Assembly: GCF_009939225.1 (NCBI RefSeq)
Contig: NZ_JAACJR010000006.1
Span: forward strand, 124,001 to 188,000
DNA from: Sediminibacterium soli
Lineage (GTDB): Bacteria; Bacteroidota; Bacteroidia; Chitinophagales; Chitinophagaceae
Direction of reading: 5' to 3'
Length of the DNA: 64,000 nt
The notes below the pieces were generated by a model. That model had not been told where the DNA came from and did no database searches. It saw nothing but the letters and a program-made list of their open reading frames with translations. The translations under genes were made by a program, and so were the position numbers. Positions 16,186-25,600 of this stretch are shown piece after piece. The stretch's first letter is position 1; each line of letters begins with the position of its first letter.

Positions 16186-17262
16186 TTAAACAGCGTTCAG
16201 CAGCGACATCAGCACTTTTTCTTCCGATGTAAGCGAGGTGCGGTCGTCGTTTTTTTCGATTTCATCCAGCTGGTCCAGGTAGCTCTGTATCCGGTTCTCT
16301 TCATAGAGATGCAGTATCTGCGGATGAACATAGTATTTTCTGCAAACAGCGCGGGTATTACCCAGCTGCCGGCTTACTTCATCGAGTGCAAGATTGATAT
16401 TGTGCTTGCATTCTGCCCCGGTTTTAAAAAGACCGATCTGCCTGAATGCACGCAGCGCATGCAGACAACCCGCCCAGGTGCGGAAATCTTTTGCAGAAAA
16501 GGTTTCGCCCATGTGTTGCCGGATATACCGGTTGACCATGCCCGAATCAACCGGCTGTCTGTTTCCTTCCTGGTCATAATACTGAAACAGTTCTTTTCCG
16601 GGTATGTCCCTGCATTGCCTTACGATACCGGCCAGCTTGCGGTTGCGCAGGCTGATGGTATGGTTGATGCCTTTTTTGCCCCTGAACGAAAACCGGATAT
16701 TGCCCGCTTCTATCGATACATGTTTGTCGTGAAGGGTGGTGAGTCCGTGCGAACCGTTTGTTTTTTCATAGGCTGTATTCCCTATGCGTATATAGGTTCG
16801 CTCCATCAGGCCGATAACGGCAGCGATCACTTTCTGCTCGGTAAGTGCCGGCTGCAGAAAGTCTTTTTCAACCTGTAAGCGCAGTGCCGGCAGCCGTTGG
16901 CCGAATTCGGTCAGTTTATGGAATTTTGTCTCATTGCGCAGTACGTTCCAGAGCGGGTGATAGCGGTACTGTTTTCTTTCACGGGCATCAAAGCCGGTTG
17001 CCTGTATATGGCCGTTGGGCCTGGTGCAGATCCATACTTTTGTCCATGCCGGCGGTATCACCAATTGCCTGATACGCCTGATCTCGGTTTTGTCTTTCAC
17101 AGGTGCATCCCCGAGCCGGTAAGCAAATCCTTTTCCTTTTTTAACCCGGGCAATGCCAGGGTCTTTGTCTGAAACATATACCAGGTTGGCCGCCGAAGCG
17201 GAGCGGGTATAATCCTTTACCAGCGACAGGTGTTTTCTATGACTGATCTTGGCGGGGTTCAT
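16186..17262 (-). CDS. DNA topoisomerase IB
   Basis: 358 residues, the size of the compact bacterial type IB (poxvirus-like) topoisomerases, which relax supercoils through a 3'-phosphotyrosine intermediate without ATP. The N-terminal beta domain has GFAYRLGDAPV, IPPAWTKVWICTRPNGHIQATG and RYHPLWN; the catalytic domain has ALRLQVEKDFLQ, MERTYIRIGN, GLTTLHDKH, GKKGI, and FSAKDFRTWAG. The C-terminal KYYVHPQIL holds the catalytic Tyr. Its start overlaps the stop of the upstream iron-permease-family gene by 4 bases (ATGA), so the two are translationally coupled. Low-salt or stress-related accessory function is likely, since cells normally also have topoisomerase I. Confidence 0.93.
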   Translation of the reverse strand: MNPAKISHRKHLSLVKDYTRSASAANLVYVSDKDPGIARVKKGKGFAYRLGDAPVKDKTEIRRIRQLVIPPAWTKVWICTRPNGHIQATGFDARERKQYRYHPLWNVLRNETKFHKLTEFGQRLPALRLQVEKDFLQPALTEQKVIAAVIGLMERTYIRIGNTAYEKTNGSHGLTTLHDKHVSIEAGNIRFSFRGKKGINHTISLRNRKLAGIVRQCRDIPGKELFQYYDQEGNRQPVDSGMVNRYIRQHMGETFSAKDFRTWAGCLHALRAFRQIGLFKTGAECKHNINLALDEVSRQLGNTRAVCRKYYVHPQILHLYEENRIQSYLDQLDEIEKNDDRTSLTSEEKVLMSLLNAV

Positions 17263-17744
17263 TCTTTGGCTGGATGCACCGATTTGGCTTCCTTGATTTT
17301 GGCGCGGGTATTGGCATGTGCTTCATCGATGGAGTGAGAGGCGAAAATATCCTTGCCTTCGGCAGAAAGCTTGGAAAGTGTGATATAGAACTTCTTCAGC
17401 GCAAGCAGTTCCTGCTCGGTCAGATCCTCCACATTCACAATGCGGTTGCTTGCAAACCGGTTGGAGGCGATCAGTTCATTCAGTTTAAGATGGATGGCGG
17501 TGGTGTCTTTGTTCTGCGAATGCTGGATGATGAATACCATGACAAATGTGATCACGGTGGTGCCCGTATTGATCACCAGCTGCCAGGTATCCGAAAAGTG
17601 AAAGATCGGCCCTGTAACGATCCACAGCACGATGATACCGCAGGCGGTGATCAGTGCGCCCGGGCTGCCCGTACCCCTTGTGATAGCGCCTGATAATTTT
17701 TCAAAGCGGTACCTGAAACTGCCGGTGTTCTTTTTTGGAGGCAT
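17259..17744 (-). CDS. Low-affinity iron permease family protein
   Basis: 161 residues with two membrane helices (about 28-47 and 55-73) and the family signature FSDTWQLVINTGTTVITFVMVFIIQ (read in two parts: FSDTWQLVINTGTT, VITFVMVFIIQ), followed by HSQNKDT.AIHLKLNELI and a helical cytoplasmic tail with NVEDLTEQELLALKKFY. The name comes from similarity to yeast Fet4-type permeases; iron transport by the short bacterial forms is not established. It is the first gene of a two-gene operon with topoisomerase IB. Confidence 0.87.
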   Translation of the reverse strand: MPPKKNTGSFRYRFEKLSGAITRGTGSPGALITACGIIVLWIVTGPIFHFSDTWQLVINTGTTVITFVMVFIIQHSQNKDTTAIHLKLNELIASNRFASNRIVNVEDLTEQELLALKKFYITLSKLSAEGKDIFASHSIDEAHANTRAKIKEAKSVHPAKE

Positions 17745-17871
17745 AACGGAGAATTGATAGGTGATGAGTTAAAAATCCAGGCCAGCTGCGCCCGGTGCTT
17801 ACGGCTGTCAATATACCTTTTTTTCAGGCGCCCATCATTTGCACGGCGTTAAAGAATGTCTACCTTGTGAT

Positions 17872-18261
17872 ATGGAAAAAAAGGTACGGATATTCCTGGT
17901 CGACGACGATACGGATGACCGCAGTCTTTTTATGGACGCACTCAGCGAAATAGATACCGCCATTGAACTGGCAACGGCCATTAATGGCACCGAGGCCCTG
18001 GAAAAAATGTTGGCCATGCCGGGCCGGCTTCCCGACTATATTTTTATGGACCTGAACATGCCGCTGATGAACGGTCTGCAATGTCTCAAAGAACTGAAAA
18101 AACGGGCGGCGCTGGCACATATACCGGTTATTATATATTCAACCTCTTCCCATTCCAAAGACAAAGAAGAAGCCGCCCGTTCGGGGGCGTTTGACTACAT
18201 TGTAAAACCGTTCAGTTTTACCGAACTCTGCGCATCGATCCGGAAAGTGCTGCAGCAGTAA
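17872..18261 (+). CDS. Single-domain response regulator (CheY-like, RcpA type)
   Basis: 129 residues from the ATG at 17872 (MEKKVRIFLVDDD). It is a bare receiver domain: acidic pair in VDDDTDD, phospho-acceptor Asp in IFMDLNMPLMNG, the Thr/Ser switch in IYSTSS, and the invariant Lys in IVKPFSF. The style (DDDTDD, YIFMDLNMP, KDKEEAARSGAFDYIVKP) is that of phytochrome-partner or RcpA-like regulators common in Bacteroidota. With no output domain it must act by protein contact, perhaps with an unlinked histidine kinase. The NtrC-like gene follows after 174 bases. Confidence 0.92.
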   Translation: MEKKVRIFLVDDDTDDRSLFMDALSEIDTAIELATAINGTEALEKMLAMPGRLPDYIFMDLNMPLMNGLQCLKELKKRAALAHIPVIIYSTSSHSKDKEEAARSGAFDYIVKPFSFTELCASIRKVLQQ

Positions 18262-18271
18262 TGATTTTCCC

Positions 18272-18291
18272 CTGTGGAATTTATTCCACAG
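18272..18291. promoter_or_regulatory. 20-bp palindrome CTGTGGAA-TTTA-TTCCACAG
   Basis: A perfect 8-bp inverted repeat with a TTTA centre, 145 bases upstream of the NtrC-like gene and 10 bases after the preceding stop. Its core and layout match the palindrome at 12661-12680, with compensating changes in both arms. Either a shared operator or a hairpin; there is a TTTTT run shortly after it, so a terminator role for the response-regulator gene is also possible. Confidence 0.45.
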
Positions 18292-18435
18292 AACCTTTTT
18301 TCCTGTTTTTCACGGGTAGCCGTCCGCGCTTCAGTGCGCTGAACAGCAGTGTTTTTTGCCTGTTTTTGCCCCGGCGATCCCGGTATGAATTTTTCAATTG
18401 TAAAGCGGTCTGCTTACTGAAAAACCACCGCTTAT

Positions 18436-19623
18436 ATGCAAAGAATTCTGATCGTTGACGATGACAGGGACCTCTGTTTTCTCCTGAACCGTTTTTTAAT
18501 GCGTAAGGGCTACCAGGTTACCGTAATCTATTCGGGTACCGAAGCCATGCAGCACCTCGTGGAAAATGAGCCCGATCTGCTGATCAGCGATCTGGGGTTG
18601 GGTGATATCGACGGCATTACGCTGCTCAACAAAGCGAAGGAACTGTATCCGAACCTGCCTGTGATCATCATCACCGGTTTTTCGGATATTAAGCTTTCCG
18701 CCCTTGCCATGCGGCAGGGCGCGTTTGATTATGTGATGAAACCGCTGCTGCCCGAACAGATGCTCCTGAGTGTGCAGGATGCGCTGGAAAGCCGCAAGCG
18801 CGGTGCAGCGGCGCCGGGCGGTTACTTTGACGAAAAGGATACCAGGGAATACTATTTCTGGGGAAGCAGCGACGCGTCGAGAAAACTGATACGCCAGGTG
18901 CATCTTGTGGCGCCCACCAATCACAACCTCATTATTTACGGAGAGGATGGCACCGGCAAGCGCGCACTGGCGCACGAGATACACAAACTCAGCAAACGAA
19001 GCCATCTTCCTTTTGTTATGCTGAATGCGGCATCCGTTCCGGCAAAGCATACATCGGTTTACCTGTTTGGCAGGCTTGCCGAAACAGGCGGTGTTATGCA
19101 GGAAGAGGAAGGACTGCTGGACCAGGTGAACGGCGGCACCCTGTATATCGCCAACCCGCAGGAACTGCCCATCGAAATACAGCAGAAGCTGCTGCAATGC
19201 ATCCGCAAACGCGAGTGGACAAGAGAGGGAAGCGATCAGCAGATCGAGATGGATATCCGTTTTTTTGCATCCAGCAATACCTTACTCTGGGAAGCGGCAC
19301 GCAAAGCCGTGCTGCTGGAAGAACTGTACCACCGATTCAATGAGTTTACCATTCATATACCCCCGCTTCGCGAAAGAAAAGAAGACATACAGGAACTGGC
19401 CAATCATTTTCTGAAGATGAATAACGACGCCCTGGGCACCAACTCCAAAGGGCTGACACCTGAAGCAACCGCGGTATTGGGTCAGTATACCTGGCACGAC
19501 AATATCCGCGAGCTGAAAAATTTTATCCAGAAAGCATCGCTGCAGTGCAGCGGTCATTACATCGGGATCGAATGCCTGCCCGCAGAAATCAGCCGGGCGG
19601 GCTCGCTGCTGCAGGAAGATTGA
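18436..19623 (+). CDS. NtrC-type response regulator with degenerate AAA+ domain and no HTH
   Basis: 395 residues. Residues 1-120 are an intact receiver (VDDDRD, D52 in LISDLGLG, T80, K102 in VMKPLLP). Residues 142-385 are related to the sigma-54 activator AAA+ domain, but its key parts have decayed: Walker A is GEDGTGKR (about 169-176), the GAFTGA sigma-54 contact loop expected after LFG (210-212) is replaced by RLAETGGVM, and the Walker B acidic pair is Ala-Asn (GGTLYIAN). Sensor and lid remnants remain (FFASSN, LRERKEDI, WHDNIREL). The protein ends there, without the Fis-type DNA-binding domain. It probably works as a phosphorylation-controlled scaffold rather than as a transcription activator. 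It lies 48 bases upstream of the glucan synthase gene. Confidence 0.88.
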   Translation: MQRILIVDDDRDLCFLLNRFLMRKGYQVTVIYSGTEAMQHLVENEPDLLISDLGLGDIDGITLLNKAKELYPNLPVIIITGFSDIKLSALAMRQGAFDYVMKPLLPEQMLLSVQDALESRKRGAAAPGGYFDEKDTREYYFWGSSDASRKLIRQVHLVAPTNHNLIIYGEDGTGKRALAHEIHKLSKRSHLPFVMLNAASVPAKHTSVYLFGRLAETGGVMQEEEGLLDQVNGGTLYIANPQELPIEIQQKLLQCIRKREWTREGSDQQIEMDIRFFASSNTLLWEAARKAVLLEELYHRFNEFTIHIPPLRERKEDIQELANHFLKMNNDALGTNSKGLTPEATAVLGQYTWHDNIRELKNFIQKASLQCSGHYIGIECLPAEISRAGSLLQED

Positions 19624-19671
19624 GTAACCAGGCAAGGAAAATGATTCATCACCCATGCGAAAAAGAAAGTT

Positions 19672-22600
19672 ATGAAGGGTTATCCGGGAAAAGCCGAGCC
19701 GAATGATCTGTTGGATATGCTTCCCAAGGCAATTTCGGTTTTGAAAAAAAATATCATCCGTCCTTTTATCAGCAGCAGCCTTGCCGAGAAATACAGGGAC
19801 GAACGCCCACCCCTGCGTGCCGATCTGTTCAGCGAAGCGCAGATAGAGAGTTACGCCAAAAAACTCGCACGCAGCCATGTACTGATCTCCGAGCAGCCAT
19901 CGGAGCAGTTGCTCAAGCGCCTGGCCGAGAACGAAGATGCCCTGCTTGAAGTGCACGCGCTGCTCACAGAATCCGTTAAAACCAATCACCGCATCGTACC
20001 GGCAGGCGAGTGGTTGCTGGATAATTTCTATTTAATCGAGGAACAGATTTATACCGGCAAGAAACACCTGCCAAAAGGATACAGCAAAGGACTTCCGCAA
20101 TTGCTGAAAGGTGCATCGGCCGGCTTACCCCGTGTATACGATATCGCGGTGGAAATCATCTCGCACAGCGATGGAAGGGTTGATCTCAGCAGTCTCACCG
20201 GGTTTGTCAACGCGTACCAGTCGGTAACCTATCTTAAACTGGGTGAGCTATGGGCCATACCCATTATGCTGCGGCTGGCACTGATAGAGAACCTGCGCAG
20301 GCTGGCCGTACAGGTGGCCATCGATATTACGTATAAGAATTTAGCGAGTTACTGGGGAGATGAAATGATACGCACGGCCGAGGAAGACCCCAAGAGCCTT
20401 ATACTGGTGATCGCCGATATGGCCAGGTCAAAACCGCCGATGGTAAGCGCTTTTGTGGCGGAGCTCACACGCAAACTGAATGGTAAAGGCTCTGCATTAT
20501 CGCTGCCGCTGAACTGGATAGAACAGACCCTTGCCGAGAGCGGCAGTACCAGCAGCGAACTGGTGAATATAGAGAACCAGAAACAGGCGGCCGACCAGAT
20601 ATCGATCAGCAACAGCATCAGCAGTCTCCGCTTTCTCAGCAGCACCGACTGGCGGGAGTTTGTGGAGTCGACCAGCGTGGTGGAGAAGATATTGTCCGAA
20701 GACGTTGGCGGTATTTACCGCGAAATGGATTTTCATACCAGGGACCAGTACCGGCATGCCGTTGAAAAGATCGCCAAATGCAGCAGCGAAAAATCCGAGA
20801 AGGATATCGCCGCCTATGCCATCGCCATTTCCAAACACAGCCATGCAACAGATAAGGACGATGCACTGAAATGGCATGTGGGGTATTACCTGGTAGACAA
20901 AGGTGTTCGCGAAGTGGAGCGGTTTGCCTCGATGAAGCTGGGTTTTCGGGAGCATGTAAGACGGCAGTTCAACAGAACGCCTTTGCTGGGATATACAGGA
21001 GCCGTTCTGCTGTTCACCCTGCTGTTCGGCTGGCCGCTCTGGAACAGGGTCTATGATGGCGGCACGCTTGCGTGGACGCAGGCAGGGCTGCTGCTGGTGA
21101 TCCTGCTGGGTACCAGCCAGCTGGCGCTGACCATCACCAACTGGCTGAGCACACTGCTGGTAAAGCCTTTCCTGCTGCAGCGGATGGATTATTCCAAAGG
21201 AATTCCCGGCGAATACGCTTCGATGGTGGTGATACCGACCATGCTCAATTCGATGCAGGATGTTGACAAACTTGCGGAAGGTCTTGAAGTTCGTTTTCTC
21301 GCTAACCGGGATGCCAATCTTTTATTCGCCCTGCTGACAGATTTCAAAGACGCGGCGCAGGAATCCATGCCGGGTGATGATGCGCTGCTGCTTGCGGCAA
21401 GAGACCGTATGGTTGAACTTAACCGTAAATACGGGAGGAAGACCAACGACACTTTTTTCCTGTTCCACCGCCCCCGTAAATGGAACCCGCAGGAAAACAC
21501 CTGGATGGGGTTTGAACGGAAAAGAGGCAAGCTCGGTGAATTGAATGCCTTGCTGCGCGGGCGCGGCAGCCAGTATTTTTCACTGGTCGTTGGCGAGGAA
21601 TCGGTATTCCGCAGAACGCGGTATGTGATCACCCTCGACACCGATACCCAGCTGCCGCGCGATGCAGCCTGGAAAATGGTGGGCACGCTGGCACACCCGC
21701 TGAACCACGCGGTATACGCGGAAAAAAAACAGCGTGTGGTGCAGGGCTATACGATCCTGCAGCCCCGCGTTTCGAACAGCCTGCCGGTGGACGGAAGCTC
21801 GCTGTATGCGCGGATACATGGCAATGAACCGGGCACCGATCCCTATACCCGTGCCATCTCCGATGTATACCAGGATCTGTTCAGGGAAGGATCATTTATC
21901 GGGAAAGGCATTTATGATGTAGACGCATTCGAGCTTGCACTGGCGAACCGGTTTCCGGATAACAGGATACTGAGTCATGACCTGCTCGAAGGTTGTTATG
22001 CGCGTTCCGGACTGGTAAGCGATATTCAGCTGTACGAAGAATATCCCTCGTCGTACCAGGCAGAAGCCAGGCGCCGGCACCGCTGGATACGTGGCGACTG
22101 GCAGATAGCGCAGTGGATCATGCCCTGGGTAAGGGGCTACGACCGCAGGTTGCACCGTAACCCGGTATCTGCGTTGTCGGTTTGGAAAATATTCGACAAC
22201 CTGCGCAGAACCTTTGTGCCGATGGCATTGTTCGTACTGCTGATGTATGGCTGGCTGCTGTCTGCGGAACCCTGGTTCTGGACGACAGCGGTGGTGCTCA
22301 TCAAGATACTTCCGGCCGTGGTGGTATTCTGCTGGGACCTGGTAAGAAAACCCAAGGATGTATTGTTTGTACCGCATGCCATGTATGCCTGGCGGGCGGC
22401 CATCAGCAATTTTGCCCAGTATCTCCTCGAGCTGATCTTTCTTGCATACGAAACCGTGATGAATACCGACGCCGTTATACGCACCGGCTGGCGGATATTC
22501 GTCTCCAAAAGAAAACTGCTGGAATGGAACCCCTTCAGCAACCAGCGAGACGATGAGACCGTGGGCAGGGCCTACCTGTCCATGTGGTTTGTACCGGCAC

Positions 22601-25600
22601 TGGCCACAGCCATTTTTGTTTACGTCACCATCAACCATCCCATGCGGTTGTTTTCGGCCATGCCGGTGCTGATACTGTGGTTTCTGGCGCCTTTCTTCTC
22701 CTGGTGGGTGAGTTTGCCCATGAGCAAACCCAAGGCGGTGCTGGGTACACAGGATAAAATGTTCCTTCACCTGCTGTCGAGAAAGATCTGGCATTTCTTT
22801 GAAACCTTTGTAGGAGAAGAAGACAGCTGGCTGCCTCCCGATAACTACCAGGAGCAGCCTGCGGAACGTATTGCGCACAGGACTTCGCCCACCAATATCG
22901 GGCTATCGTTATTGTCGAACCTAACGGCCTACGATTTCAAATACATCACTGCCACGCAGTTCCTGGAGCGTACCACCAATACACTCGGCACGATGCAGAG
23001 TATGGAAAAATACCGCGGGCATTTATACAACTGGTACGATACGCAAACGCTGAAACCGCTGCACCCACGGTATATTTCAACAGTCGACAGCGGTAACCTG
23101 GTGGGGCACCTGCTTACCCTGAAACAGGCGCTGCTCAGTCTGCAGCACGATAAGATCGTAAGCACCCATGTGCTGGAGGGTTTGCGAGATACCGCCGCCG
23201 TATTGAACGAGCATGCGAACGATCATGCCGAAACAAAAGTATTCTTCAACCAGATGCAACGAATCTGCGCCGCCCCGCCGAGGGGATTGTTCGCATTCAA
23301 GTTTCTGCTGGATAAAGTGGAAGCCGATGCACGGAACATGGTATTGCGGTTGCAACCGCCTCCCGATTCGGTCGTGGATGAATGGTCGAAGAAATTATTG
23401 CAGCAGTGCAAACAGGTATTACAGGAAATGGTTGCTTACCTGCCCTGGCTGCTGGTTCCTGTTCCCGAAAAATTTGCCAATGCTTTTTCGCTGGTGGCGG
23501 AAATGCCCGGTTTCCTGGAACTGGCAAGAATTGAACAGTACCTGCTGCCAAACATCAACAGTTATTATTCGGATACCAATACAAAAGAAGAAAACGAGTG
23601 GCTCGACCAGTTCCGCATCCTGATCGTACAGGGAAGCCAGCGTGCCAAGGAATTTCTGCTGATGACGGAGCGGCTGGCACAGGAATGCCTGGACCTGGGC
23701 GATATCGACTACGATTTCCTTTACGACCGCACCCAGCATCTGCTCGCCATCGGTTACAATATCGAAGACCACAAACGCGACCATAGTTTTTATGACCTGC
23801 TGGCATCGGAGGCAAGGCTCACCACATTCACGGCTATTGCACAGGGCAAACTGCCGCAGGAAAGCTGGTTTGCGCTGGGACGACAGCTTACCAGCTCGGG
23901 CACCACACCCTTGCTCCTGTCATGGAGCGGTTCTATGTTTGAATACCTGATGCCTTTTCTTGTCATGCCTTCCTACGAGAACACCCTGCTTGATGAAACC
24001 GGCAAAGCCATTATCCAGAAACAGATCGAGTACGGCCGCAGGCGCGGCGTGCCATGGGGTATCTCTGAATCGGGGTACAACCTGGTGGATGCCAATCTCA
24101 ATTACCAGTACCGCGCATTCGGTGTTCCGGGTACGGGTTTTAAACGCGGACTGGGAGAAGACCTGGTGATAGCGCCTTATGCAAGTGTGATGGGATTGCT
24201 GGTGGATGCGGAGAAAGCCACAGGCAATATGCGCGTGATGCAGGAAGAGGGTTTTATGGGCGAATACGGTTTTTACGAGGCGATAGACTATACACCCGCC
24301 CGTCTGCCGCGGCGCCAGAGCAGCGCCATCGTACGCTCGTTTATGGCGCACCACCAGGGCATGAGTTTCCTGTCTATCGCATTTGCCCTGCTTGATAAAC
24401 CCATGCAGAAACGATTTGAAGCGGAAACACAGTTCAAGGCCACACTGCTGCTGCTGCAGGAAAGGGTGCCGCGTATCACCACGTTCTACTCACCTGGGGT
24501 ACACGTATCCGATACAAGCGCCTTACCCGGTATCGAAACGCCGATGCGTGTGATCAACACACCCAATACGGAAGTGCCCGAGGTGCAGTTATTGTCCAAT
24601 GGCCGCTACAACCTGATGATCACCAACTCGGGCGGAGGATACAGCCGATGGAAGGATATTTCCGTAACCCGCTGGCGCGAAGACGGTACTGCCGATAACT
24701 GGGGAAGCTTCTGTTATATCCGCGACCTGGAGACAAATGCCGTATGGTCTACCGCTTACCAGCCTACCTTACAGACCGCCGAGAACTACGAAGCTGTTTT
24801 CTCACAGGGACGCGCCGAATTCCGAAGACGCGATCACGGTCTCGAAACGCATACCGAAATCGTGGTATCCCCCGAAGACGATGTGGAACTGAGAAGGATC
24901 CATATCACCAACCGGTCGCGCAAGAAAAGATTTATCGAGATCACCAGCTATGGCGAAGTGGTGCTTACCACACCCGCTGCAGATTCCGCGCATCCGGCAT
25001 TCAGTAACCTGTTTGTGCAGACCGAGCTCATTCCTTCACGCAATACCATCCTCTGCACCCGCCGTCCCCGCTCGGCCGATGCACAGATGCCGTATATGTT
25101 TCACCTGATGAAAGTGCATGAAGCGGATGTGAACCATATTTCCTACGAAACAGACCGCAGCAGGTTTATCGGCAGGGGAAACACCATTCACAACCCGCAG
25201 GTACTGCAACAGCGCGACCCGCTGTCGAATACGGAAGGTTTTGTACTCGATCCGGTAATGGCGATACAATACCGCATCAGCATAGAACCCCAGGCCTCGG
25301 CAACCATCGACCTGGTATACGGCATCGGTGAAACAAAAGAAGCCTGTAACTGGCTGGTTGAAAAATACCAGGACCGCCATATGGCCAACCGGGCACTGGA
25401 ACTGGCGTGGACGCACAGCCAGGTGATCCTTCGCCAGATAGACGCTTCGGAATCCGATGCGCAGATGTATGGCAGGCTGGCCAGCTCCATCATTTTTGTA
25501 AATCCTTCGCTCAGAACAGATCCTTCCATTATGCTCAAAAACCAGCGGGGTCAATCCGGTCTCTGGGGTTATGCCATCTCCGGCGACCTGCCCATTGTGC

